The notes beneath the pieces are model-generated. The model was not told the DNA's origin. It ran no database searches and saw nothing but the letters and a program-made list of their open reading frames with translations. From positions 1 through 12,216 of the forward strand of contig PLMM01000185.1 of NCBI GenBank assembly GCA_003142495.1: a stretch of DNA of 12,216 nt, read 5' to 3'. Numbering within the stretch: position 1 is the first letter of the stretch; each line of letters begins with the position of its first letter. Position numbers and translations under genes: made by a program. Below are positions 6,252 through 12,216 of this stretch, in pieces. The DNA is from Gemmatimonadota bacterium. GTDB lineage: Bacteria; Gemmatimonadota; Gemmatimonadetes; Gemmatimonadales; Gemmatimonadaceae.

Positions 6252-7679
6252 GTGACTGCAGTCCGAGCGCCGTCGCGCGTCCTCTTCGTCACGGGAAAGC
6301 TCGCCGAGCCGGCGCTGCGCAGCACGCTCGCGTCGATGAAGGCGCCGTTCGCGGCGGAGGTTGCGATGTTGCCGATCACCGTCGCAGCGCTCATGACCAC
6401 CGAGTGGATCGCGAAGCACCTCGAGATTCCGGACGGCACCGATCTGGTGCTGATTCCGGGGCTCTGCGAAGGCGCCACCGAGTCGATCTCCGATCGCTTC
6501 ACCGTGCGCGTCGAGAAGGGCCCCAGAGATCTGCGCGAGATCCCCGAATACTTCGGACAGGCCGCCGCCCGCGAGGACTACGGCGCGTGGGACATCGAGA
6601 TCATCGCCGAGATCAACAACGCGCCGAGGCTGTCGCGCGAGGAGATCATGCGCGAAGCGCTCCGCTTCCGCGACTCGGGCGCCGACTACGTAGACATCGG
6701 CTGCACCCCCGGCCGTGCCTTCCCCGCGCTTGGGCCAGTCGTGCGCGAGCTCGTGGCGGCAGGGATCAAGGTCAGCATCGACACCTTCAACTCCGATGAG
6801 ATCCGCACGGCGGTCGATGCCGGCGCGACACTCGTGCTCAGCATCAACGGGAGCAATCTCGATGTCGCGCGTGAGCTCGCGGGGCGCGGCGTGCGCGTCG
6901 TCGCGCTCCCGGACTTTGGCGCGCCACTCGAGACGATCGAGCCGACACTCGAGCTCCTGACCGAGTTGAAAATCCCCTTTTTGATCGACCCGATCATCGA
7001 GCCGATCGGCTTCGGCTTCATGGCATCGCTCGAGCGTTACGCCGTGTCGCGGCGGCGTTGGCCGAACGCCGAGATGATGATGGGCGTCGGCAACATCACC
7101 GAGCTCACGGCGGCGGACTCCACCGGCATCAACGCGATCCTCATCGCCATCTGCCAGGAGCTCGGCGTTCGCGCCGTGCTCACCACGGAGGTGATTCCGT
7201 GGGCGCACGGCTCCGTGCGCGAGATCGACGTCGCTCGGCGGCTGATGCACCACGCCGTAACGAAGAAGCTCCCGCCCAAGCGCGTCGACGATCGCCTCGT
7301 GACGATCAAGGATCCGAAGATCCTCGAGTATGGCGAGGCCGAGCTGCGCGAGCTGCAGAGCCGGATCACCGATCCGAACTTCCGCATCTTCACGGATCGA
7401 AGCACGATCACGGTGCTCAATCGCGAGCTCTTCGTGCGCGGCACGGACATCCAGGAGATCTTCGCGCAGCTCGGCGTCGACGAGCCGACGCACGCGTTCT
7501 ATCTGGGGAAGGAGCTCGCCAAGGCGAAGCTCGCCATCACGCTCGGCAAGACGTACCGGCAGGAGGGCTCGCTCTCGTGGGGCTATCTCACGCCCCCCGA
7601 CGACGTGAAGTCCGAGCACGTGAAGCTCACGCAGCGCTCGCGCCGCGCGGCGCCCAGGGGCGATCCCTCCTCCGCATGA
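6252..7679 (+). CDS. Dihydropteroate-synthase-like protein (DUF6513 + DHPS-like + C-terminal domain)
   Basis: This 475-residue protein belongs to the DHPS-related family shared by methanogens and H4MPT-using bacteria. An N-terminal domain (about 8-110; VLFVTGKLAEPALR, LVLIPGLCEG) resembles DUF6513. The central barrel (about 113-310) has DHPS-like strands: ADYVDIGCTPGR (145-155), VSIDTFNSDEIRTA (174-187) and IDPIIEPIGFGF (245-256). Canonical DHPS residues such as the SRK motif are not seen. The C-terminal part (about 370-450; RITDPNFRIF, THAFYLGKELAKAK) resembles DUF4346. It is thought to act in H4MPT synthesis, plausibly joining the pterin to the ribofuranosyl-aminobenzene phosphate, but I know of no proof for the bacterial protein. 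GTG start directly after the PCD stop; its own stop overlaps pabB by ATGA. True folate DHPS is unlikely given its length and domains. Confidence 0.8.
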   Translation: MTAVRAPSRVLFVTGKLAEPALRSTLASMKAPFAAEVAMLPITVAALMTTEWIAKHLEIPDGTDLVLIPGLCEGATESISDRFTVRVEKGPRDLREIPEYFGQAAAREDYGAWDIEIIAEINNAPRLSREEIMREALRFRDSGADYVDIGCTPGRAFPALGPVVRELVAAGIKVSIDTFNSDEIRTAVDAGATLVLSINGSNLDVARELAGRGVRVVALPDFGAPLETIEPTLELLTELKIPFLIDPIIEPIGFGFMASLERYAVSRRRWPNAEMMMGVGNITELTAADSTGINAILIAICQELGVRAVLTTEVIPWAHGSVREIDVARRLMHHAVTKKLPPKRVDDRLVTIKDPKILEYGEAELRELQSRITDPNFRIFTDRSTITVLNRELFVRGTDIQEIFAQLGVDEPTHAFYLGKELAKAKLAITLGKTYRQEGSLSWGYLTPPDDVKSEHVKLTQRSRRAAPRGDPSSA

Positions 7680-9151
7680 GCGCGCCACTCGTCCAGGAGC
7701 TGATCCCCGTTCCGGATCCGGTCGAATGCTGCGCGCGCCTCCGAGGGCTCCCCTATCTCCTCTTCCTCGACAGCGCGCGCGATCCCGGGCGCCTCGGCCG
7801 GTACTCTTTTCTCGCCGCCGACCCCGCGATCGTGGTGCACGGCAAGGGCGCGCGCGCGGCGGTGCTCGACACGCGCACGGGCACCGAGTCTCCGCTCACA
7901 ACGCACGCACTCGCGGGCGTACGCGCCCTTCTCGCGCCGCATCTCACGGAGCCGATCCCCGATCTCCCTCCATTTCAGGGCGGCGCCGCGGGCTATCTCG
8001 CGTACGATTGGGGCGCGGTGCTCGAGCGCCTCCCCTCACCGCGCTACGATGACCTCGCGATCCCCGACGTCATTTTCCCGATCTACGATTGGGTGATCGC
8101 GTGGGATCACCTCGAGCATCGCGCGTGGCTCATTTCAACGGGGCTTCCGGAAACTGGTGCGGAGAAATCTCAGCGCTGTGAGAATCGCCTCAGAGAGGTT
8201 TTGAAGCGACTGGCTTCGTACTCTCTTAGTACTGAGATATTATCGGCACTTTCGTCGACGCCCACGCACGCGCACCCCCTCGAGCCCGCCCCCTCATATC
8301 CCGTCTCCGATACCGAGCTCCCCGCGTCCCTCGACCTCCGCTCCTCGTTCACCCATCGCGGTTATCTCGACGCGCTCACCACTGTCCGCGAGTACATCGT
8401 AGCCGGCGACATCTTCCAGGCGAATCTCTCCCAGCGCTTCGAGGCCCCGCTCACCGAATCACCATGGGCGCTTTACCAGCGCCTCCGCGCGATCAACCCC
8501 GCCCCCTTCGCCGCCTTCCTCGACTTCGGCGCCGTCACCGTAGCCAGCGCGTCGCCCGAGCGCTTCCTCAGCCTCGACGCCGCTCGCCAGATCGAGGCGC
8601 GACCGATCAAGGGCACCCGCCCCCGCGGCGTCTACCCCGCCCACGACGCCGCACTCGGCCGCGCCCTCCAGGAGAGCATCAAGGATCGCGCGGAGAACCT
8701 CATGATCGTCGACCTCATGCGCAACGACCTCTCCCGCGTGTCGCTCCCCGGCAGCGTCCGCGTCCCCGAGCTCTTCGCCCTCGAGCGCTACGCCACCGTC
8801 CACCATCTCGTCTCGACAGTCACCGGCTCCCTCGAGCCCGATCGCGACGCCGTCGACCTCCTCTGCGCCACCTTCCCCGGCGGCTCGATCACCGGTGCCC
8901 CCAAGGTGCGCGCAATGGAGATCATAGCCGAGCTCGAGCCGTCGCGGCGCGGAGTCTACTGTGGCTCGATAGGCTACATCTCCGTCACCGGCGTCATGGA
9001 CACCAGCATCGTCATCCGCACTTATCAGGCTGTCCATGGACGCGTATACTTTTCGGCAGGCGGCGGGATCGTCGCCGACTCCGATCCCGAGCAGGAATAC
9101 CGCGAGACCTTCGACAAGGCTCGCGCGCTCATCCGGGCCCTCACGGCGTGA
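7676..9151 (+). CDS. pabB: Aminodeoxychorismate synthase component I
   Basis: This 491-residue enzyme has the chorismate-binding fold and converts chorismate and ammonia to 4-amino-4-deoxychorismate. The N-terminal domain (about 5-155) has the LLFLDSA element and FQGGAAGYLAYDW (100-112). The catalytic domain (about 222-491) has DIFQANLSQRF (245-255), SPERFL (293-298), RPIKGTRPRG (309-318), DRAENLMIVDLMRNDL (337-352), PGGSITGAPK (401-410) and YFSAGGGIVADSDP (458-471). K312 in PIKGT is the Lys typical of PabB, where anthranilate synthase TrpE has Ala, so this is PabB rather than TrpE. It overlaps the DHPS-like gene (ATGA) and pabA (GTGA). Its position supports supply of pABA to beta-RFAP synthase as well as, or instead of, folate. 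The interdomain linker (about residues 155-195) is lower in GC than the rest. Confidence 0.92.
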   Translation: MSAPLVQELIPVPDPVECCARLRGLPYLLFLDSARDPGRLGRYSFLAADPAIVVHGKGARAAVLDTRTGTESPLTTHALAGVRALLAPHLTEPIPDLPPFQGGAAGYLAYDWGAVLERLPSPRYDDLAIPDVIFPIYDWVIAWDHLEHRAWLISTGLPETGAEKSQRCENRLREVLKRLASYSLSTEILSALSSTPTHAHPLEPAPSYPVSDTELPASLDLRSSFTHRGYLDALTTVREYIVAGDIFQANLSQRFEAPLTESPWALYQRLRAINPAPFAAFLDFGAVTVASASPERFLSLDAARQIEARPIKGTRPRGVYPAHDAALGRALQESIKDRAENLMIVDLMRNDLSRVSLPGSVRVPELFALERYATVHHLVSTVTGSLEPDRDAVDLLCATFPGGSITGAPKVRAMEIIAELEPSRRGVYCGSIGYISVTGVMDTSIVIRTYQAVHGRVYFSAGGGIVADSDPEQEYRETFDKARALIRALTA

Positions 9152-9810
9152 TTCTCCTTCTCGACAACTACGACTCCTTCGTCTACAACCTCTCGCGCTA
9201 CGTGCGCGAGCTCGGCGAGCATCCCGTTGTCGTCAGAAACGACAAGATCTCGCTCGCCGAGATCCGTGCGCTCGCGCCCACACATATCATCGTCTCGCCC
9301 GGTCCATGCTCGCCTACCGAGGCCGGCATCTCCGTAAGCGCCATCCGCGAATTCGGCGCGGCCATCCCCATCCTCGGCGTCTGCCTCGGCCACCAGGCGA
9401 TCGGCACCGCGTACGGCGCCGAGATCGTGCGCGCCCGCAAGCCGATGCACGGGAAGACGTCGCGCATCCATCATGATGGCAGCGGTCTCTTCACGGGCGT
9501 TCCCTCGCCCTTCACCGCCGCGCGCTACCACTCGCTCGTCATCGCTCCCGATTCGCTTCCGCCCTCGCTGCGAGTCACCGCGACGTCGGAAGACGGCGAG
9601 ATCATGGCCGTCGCACACCGCACCGATCCCGTCGTCGGCGTGCAATTCCATCCGGAGTCCGCACTCACCGAGCATGGCTACTGGTTGATCGATCGCTTCC
9701 TGCACGGCAATCGCGCGAGCGAGTCGCCGTTGCCCGATCGTGCGGACCTCGCCTTCGCGCCGCCGGAGTCGCACGAGTCGACGGTACCGCCCGTGGAGCT
9801 CGTCCGGTGA
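9148..9810 (+). CDS. pabA: Aminodeoxychorismate synthase component II (glutamine amidotransferase)
   Basis: This 220-residue class I glutamine amidotransferase hydrolyses glutamine and feeds ammonia to PabB. LLLDNYDSFVYNL (3-15) and SPGPCSP (50-56) are the PabA/TrpG signatures. The triad is C79 (GVCLGHQ), H168 and E170 (VQFHPES). RYHSL (126-130) is also typical. The GTG start overlaps the pabB stop (GTGA), and the stop overlaps pabC in the same way, so PabA and PabB should be made together. A proline- and acid-rich tail of about 30 residues (about 191-220) extends past the amidotransferase fold. TrpG cannot be told from PabA by sequence alone, and an amphibolic role with a distant TrpE is possible; the flanking pabB and pabC decide the name. 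Confidence 0.92.
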   Translation: MILLLDNYDSFVYNLSRYVRELGEHPVVVRNDKISLAEIRALAPTHIIVSPGPCSPTEAGISVSAIREFGAAIPILGVCLGHQAIGTAYGAEIVRARKPMHGKTSRIHHDGSGLFTGVPSPFTAARYHSLVIAPDSLPPSLRVTATSEDGEIMAVAHRTDPVVGVQFHPESALTEHGYWLIDRFLHGNRASESPLPDRADLAFAPPESHESTVPPVELVR

Positions 9811-10658
9811 TCTTCTGGCTGAATGGCGTCGAGCGCTCCGTCGACGAGCCGCAACTCTCGCCGCTCGACCGCGGCTTCACGCTCGCCGATGGTCTCTTCG
9901 AAACGATGCGCGCGAGCAACGGCGTGATCTTTCGCCTCGACGCACATCTCGATCGCCTCTGCACTGGCGCCCGCGTGCTCGGCATCCCGATCCCGCCAAC
10001 GCTGCGCGATCACGTCGCCTCGTCCGCGCGCGCGGCGTTCGCAGCCGGCTACGTGCACGCGAGCGTTCGCCTCACCGTCACGCGCGGGCCAGCACCACCG
10101 GGGCTCGCACCTCCACCGCACCCCGCGCCAACGATCGCGCTCGCCTTCTCACCGCTGTCACCACCGGAAACGCCGCGCCCGATCGTCGCCGCGATGGCGA
10201 GTACGCGCCGCAACGAGTACGCGCTCACCGCGGGGATCAAGACACTCTCATACACCGAGTCCGTTCTCGCACTCGCGCAGGCGAAGGCCGCCGGCGCCGA
10301 CGATGCGATCTTTCTCGACACCGCAGGGCACGTCTCCGAAGCGACCGCGAGCAATCTCTTTGCCCTCATCGACGACACGCTCGTCACGCCGGCGCTGAGC
10401 TGTGGCGTGCTTCCGGGCATCACGCGCGCGGTGGTGCTCGAGCTCGCACCAACGCTCGGCATCGACACGAGCGAGCGCGAGCTCGACGAGCCCGAGCTCG
10501 CACTCGCGACCGAGCTTTTCCTCACGAGCTCCATCCGCGAGATCGCACCGCTCGTCCGCATCGAGACCACCGCCATCGGCTCCGGCCGCTGCGGCCCCAT
10601 CACGCAGAAGCTCATCGACGCATACGCCGCGCTCGTGCGCGACGAGTGCAAGCCATGA
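9807..10658 (+). CDS. pabC: Aminodeoxychorismate lyase, PLP-dependent class IV aminotransferase fold
   Basis: This 283-residue PLP enzyme splits aminodeoxychorismate into p-aminobenzoate and pyruvate. LDRGFTLADGLFETMR (20-35) is the fold-type IV N-terminal signature. K145 in AGIKTLSYTE is the PLP Schiff-base Lys. E178 in VSEATASNLF binds the pyridine nitrogen, and GVLPGITRAVVLE (200-212) holds the phosphate cup. Sequence alone does not exclude D-amino acid or branched-chain aminotransferase activity, but the position directly after pabB and pabA with overlapping start/stop codons makes PabC the best call. The GTG start lies within the pabA stop; its own stop overlaps the DUF447 gene by ATGA. 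The proline-rich segment at 95-108 is a loop before the second domain. Confidence 0.88.
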   Translation: MIFWLNGVERSVDEPQLSPLDRGFTLADGLFETMRASNGVIFRLDAHLDRLCTGARVLGIPIPPTLRDHVASSARAAFAAGYVHASVRLTVTRGPAPPGLAPPPHPAPTIALAFSPLSPPETPRPIVAAMASTRRNEYALTAGIKTLSYTESVLALAQAKAAGADDAIFLDTAGHVSEATASNLFALIDDTLVTPALSCGVLPGITRAVVLELAPTLGIDTSERELDEPELALATELFLTSSIREIAPLVRIETTAIGSGRCGPITQKLIDAYAALVRDECKP

Positions 10659-11236
10659 TCGTCGAGGCGATCATCACGACCATGGACGAAGCCGGCGTCG
10701 TGAACTTCGCGCCGATGGGCGTAGAATGGAGCGACGATCGCATCGTGGTGAAGCCCTTCCTCGAGACGACGACCTTCTGCAATCTGCGCGACACCGGTGC
10801 CGCCGTCGTCAACCTCACCGACGACATCATGCTCTTCGCACGCGCCGCGATCTCGAGCCCGCAATATCCGGCGTTCCCGGCCGTGCGCGTGCGCGGCGTG
10901 GTGCTCGAGGCCGCGTGTTCGTGGCGCGAGCTCGAGGTCCGCCACATCGACGCGACGCCACCACGCTCGCGCATCGACACGGCAGTCGTGCACACCGGCG
11001 CGCGCCGCGAGTTCATCGGCTTCAACCGCGCGCGCAACGCCGTGCTCGAGACCGCGATCGTCGCCACACGCACGCACCTCATCTCGGCGGCCGAGATCCG
11101 CGCGGATGTCGCGCGCCTCCAGATCATCGTCGACAAAACCGCCGGCCCGCGCGAGCACGAGGCGATGTTGCTGCTCACCGATCACATCGAGAACAAGCTC
11201 GCCGCACTCGCGACTGTACAGGGCACCGGTGGCTGA
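10655..11236 (+). CDS. DUF447 family flavin-binding-like protein
   Basis: This 193-residue protein belongs to DUF447, which has a split-barrel fold like flavin reductases and is conserved among methanogens and bacteria with H4MPT. Visible motifs are VNFAPMGVEW (16-25), ETTTFCNLRDTGAAVVNLTDD (37-57) and EFIGFNRARNAVLETAI (119-135). The NFAPMG and TTTF-NL segments are where split-barrel proteins hold FMN. Homologues in methylotroph H4MPT clusters are regarded as cofactor-synthesis genes without an assigned reaction. It lies between pabC (ATGA overlap) and beta-RFAP synthase (8-bp overlap), so it probably acts at or near the first H4MPT steps. Because no DmrA-type dihydromethanopterin reductase is seen here, a reductase role is one candidate, but this is inference only. 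Full length for the family. Confidence 0.82.
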   Translation: MIVEAIITTMDEAGVVNFAPMGVEWSDDRIVVKPFLETTTFCNLRDTGAAVVNLTDDIMLFARAAISSPQYPAFPAVRVRGVVLEAACSWRELEVRHIDATPPRSRIDTAVVHTGARREFIGFNRARNAVLETAIVATRTHLISAAEIRADVARLQIIVDKTAGPREHEAMLLLTDHIENKLAALATVQGTGG

Positions 11237-12203
11237 CGGAATAGTCCGCATCGAGGCACCTGCGCGTCTGCACTTCGGCATGCTCGATCTCCGCGGCTCA
11301 CTCGGTCGCCGCTTTGGTGGCATCGGCGCGGGGATCTTCAATCCGTCGCTGCAGCTCGAAGTCGAGAAAGCCGACGCGGTCGAGGCCGAGGGCGCAGAAG
11401 CGAATCGCGCGGCTGAATTTGCGCGGCGCTATCTCTCATCGCAGGGAGTACGCGGCGGCGCGCGAATCGTCATTCGTCGCGCGATCCCCGGCCACTCCGG
11501 GCTCGGCTCCGGCACCCAGCTTGCGCTCTCGGTCGCGCGCGGAATCGCCGAGCTCTACGATCTCGATACGAGCACCAGCACCCTGGCGAAGGCGGTGGGG
11601 CGTGCGCGGCGCTCCGCGATCGGCACCTGGCTCTTCGACGGCGGCGGCTTCGTCGTCGAGGGAGGGCGAAGCGAACGCGGGGATCGCATCGCGCCACTCC
11701 TCGCGCGACTGCCAATCCCCGCCGCCTGGCGCTGCGTGGTCGCGCTTCCTCGCAGCAGCGATGGCGTGAGTGGCGATGCAGAGGTGCAGGCCTTCCGCGA
11801 GCTTCTTCCGCCCCCGCTCCGCGAACTGGAGCATTTGTCCCACCTCCTCGTCATGTCGCTGCTCCCAGCGCTCGCTGAGGGCGACCTGGAGGCATTCGGC
11901 AGCGCGATCACCGAGATCCAGCAGATCAACGGCAGCTGGTTCGCCCCCGCACAGGGTGGCCCATTCGCCTCGGGTGCCAGTACCGAGCTGATCAACAAGA
12001 TGGCCGAATGTGGCGCTGCCGGCGTCGGGCAGAGCTCCTGGGGACCAGCCGTTTACGGCATCGTCGACGGGGTCGATGCGGCCGAGCGGCTGGCTTCGAG
12101 TGCGCGCAAACTGCTCAACGGAAGCGGAGCGGTGTACGTCAATGAGTTCGCGGGCGCTGGCGCACGTGTGACCCTGCTCGACGCCTCCACCCTTCGCGCC
12201 TGA
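11229..12203 (+). CDS. Beta-ribofuranosylaminobenzene 5'-phosphate (beta-RFAP) synthase
   Basis: This 324-residue protein catalyses the first committed step of H4MPT synthesis: PRPP plus an aminobenzoate give beta-RFAP, with release of CO2 and pyrophosphate. It has the GHMP-kinase-like fold of the family. RIEAPARLHFGMLDL (7-21) is the N-terminal signature; a glycine-rich loop, PGHSGLGSGTQLAL (87-100), binds phosphate; AIGTWLFDGGGFVVEGG (about 133-149) and QSSWGPAVYG near the C-terminus are family-typical. The substrate in archaea can be 4-hydroxybenzoate-derived or pABA; the adjacent pabB-pabA-pabC genes point to pABA here. The GTG start at 11229 overlaps the DUF447 stop by 8 bp. Full length, with the stop 13 bp before the window end; no terminator is visible in that remainder. 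Symbols used elsewhere include mptG. Confidence 0.88.
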   Translation: MADGIVRIEAPARLHFGMLDLRGSLGRRFGGIGAGIFNPSLQLEVEKADAVEAEGAEANRAAEFARRYLSSQGVRGGARIVIRRAIPGHSGLGSGTQLALSVARGIAELYDLDTSTSTLAKAVGRARRSAIGTWLFDGGGFVVEGGRSERGDRIAPLLARLPIPAAWRCVVALPRSSDGVSGDAEVQAFRELLPPPLRELEHLSHLLVMSLLPALAEGDLEAFGSAITEIQQINGSWFAPAQGGPFASGASTELINKMAECGAAGVGQSSWGPAVYGIVDGVDAAERLASSARKLLNGSGAVYVNEFAGAGARVTLLDASTLRA

Positions 12204-12216
12204 CCGTCCCGCACTG

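Noticed and set aside
7058..7675. Upstream extension of the pabB reading frame
   Set aside because: This open part is arginine-rich and out of frame with the DHPS-like gene. The PabB fold begins at the ATG at 7676, which overlaps the preceding stop.
5406..7688. A 760-codon open frame on the minus strand opposite the SDR, PCD and DHPS-like genes
   Set aside because: It lies antisense to three genes with clear motifs. Its translation is Arg/Asp/Glu/His-rich without a recognisable domain, as expected from complement reading of GC-rich codons.
7676..9151. Anthranilate synthase (TrpE) as the identity of this gene
   Set aside because: K312 in PIKGT and the pabC gene two genes downstream fit PabB; TrpE carries Ala at this position.
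10797..11228. Upstream extension of the beta-RFAP synthase frame
   Set aside because: It is a shadow of DUF447. The family N-terminus (RIEAPARLHFG) begins a few residues after the GTG at 11229.
10049..11341. A 430-codon open frame on the minus strand opposite pabC, DUF447 and the start of RFAP synthase
   Set aside because: It is antisense to well-supported genes and shows no family motif; GC-rich shadow.
1..12216. CRISPR arrays, insertion sequences, tRNA/rRNA genes, attachment sites
   Set aside because: No regularly spaced repeats, transposase motifs, terminal inverted repeats or tRNA-like cloverleaf sequences were seen on reading through the window.

Overview
The window is a dense, GC-rich stretch of bacterial chromosome, almost all of it coding. 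It is devoted mainly to making the two C1-carrier cofactors, tetrahydromethanopterin (H4MPT) and methanofuran/methylofuran. It encodes homologues of beta-RFAP synthase, the DUF447 protein, a dihydropteroate-synthase-like protein, MfnB, MfnE, MfnF and a HisA/HisF-related protein. In bacteria this set marks the H4MPT-linked formaldehyde/formate oxidation pathway known from methylotrophs, Planctomycetes and several soil and sediment lineages. The phylum cannot be fixed from the sequence. The heavy G/C third-position bias, Shine-Dalgarno-led GTG/ATG starts and bacterial-type operons argue against an archaeon. Gemmatimonadota, Planctomycetota, Acidobacteriota or Rokubacteria-like lineages are guesses only.

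Layout. (1) 1-220 is a leader with a possible promoter and no gene. (2) 221-1922 (+) holds a 6-pyruvoyl-tetrahydropterin-synthase/QueD family protein of visibly lower GC, followed by a secreted protein that resembles the copper monooxygenase PHM and has a Met/His-rich tail. (3) 1927-2643 (-) is a HisA-like barrel. It is divergent from mfnF-mfnE (2673-4252, +), with only 29 bp between the start codons. (4) 4227-4994 (-) is mfnB, whose 3' end overlaps mfnE by 26 bp and which is divergent from the next operon. (5) 5082-12203 (+) is an eight-gene, translationally coupled operon: SDR, pterin-4a-carbinolamine dehydratase, DHPS-like protein, pabB, pabA, pabC, DUF447 and beta-RFAP synthase.

How the genes fit together. 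PabA/PabB convert chorismate and glutamine to aminodeoxychorismate, and PabC releases p-aminobenzoate. Beta-RFAP synthase joins p-aminobenzoate to PRPP. The pterin half can come from the PTPS-family enzyme, whose active site carries both the Cys and Glu motif of the PTPS-I/III type. The DHPS-like protein is the expected place for, or accessory to, joining pterin and arylamine. The SDR, PCD and DUF447 proteins are candidates for later redox or tailoring steps. MfnB makes the furan precursor, MfnE phosphorylates the aminated furan and MfnF condenses it with the tyrosine/tyramine-glutamate part. No C1-transfer enzyme (Fae, MtdB, Mch, FhcABCD), MfnC, MfnD, GTP cyclohydrolase or DmrA is present; these must lie elsewhere.

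The most unusual items are the cysteine-free PHM-like copper protein, an SDR with two substituted catalytic-tetrad residues, the complete pABA branch built into the H4MPT operon, and the dual-motif PTPS. All assignments rest on reading motifs by eye; no database search was possible.
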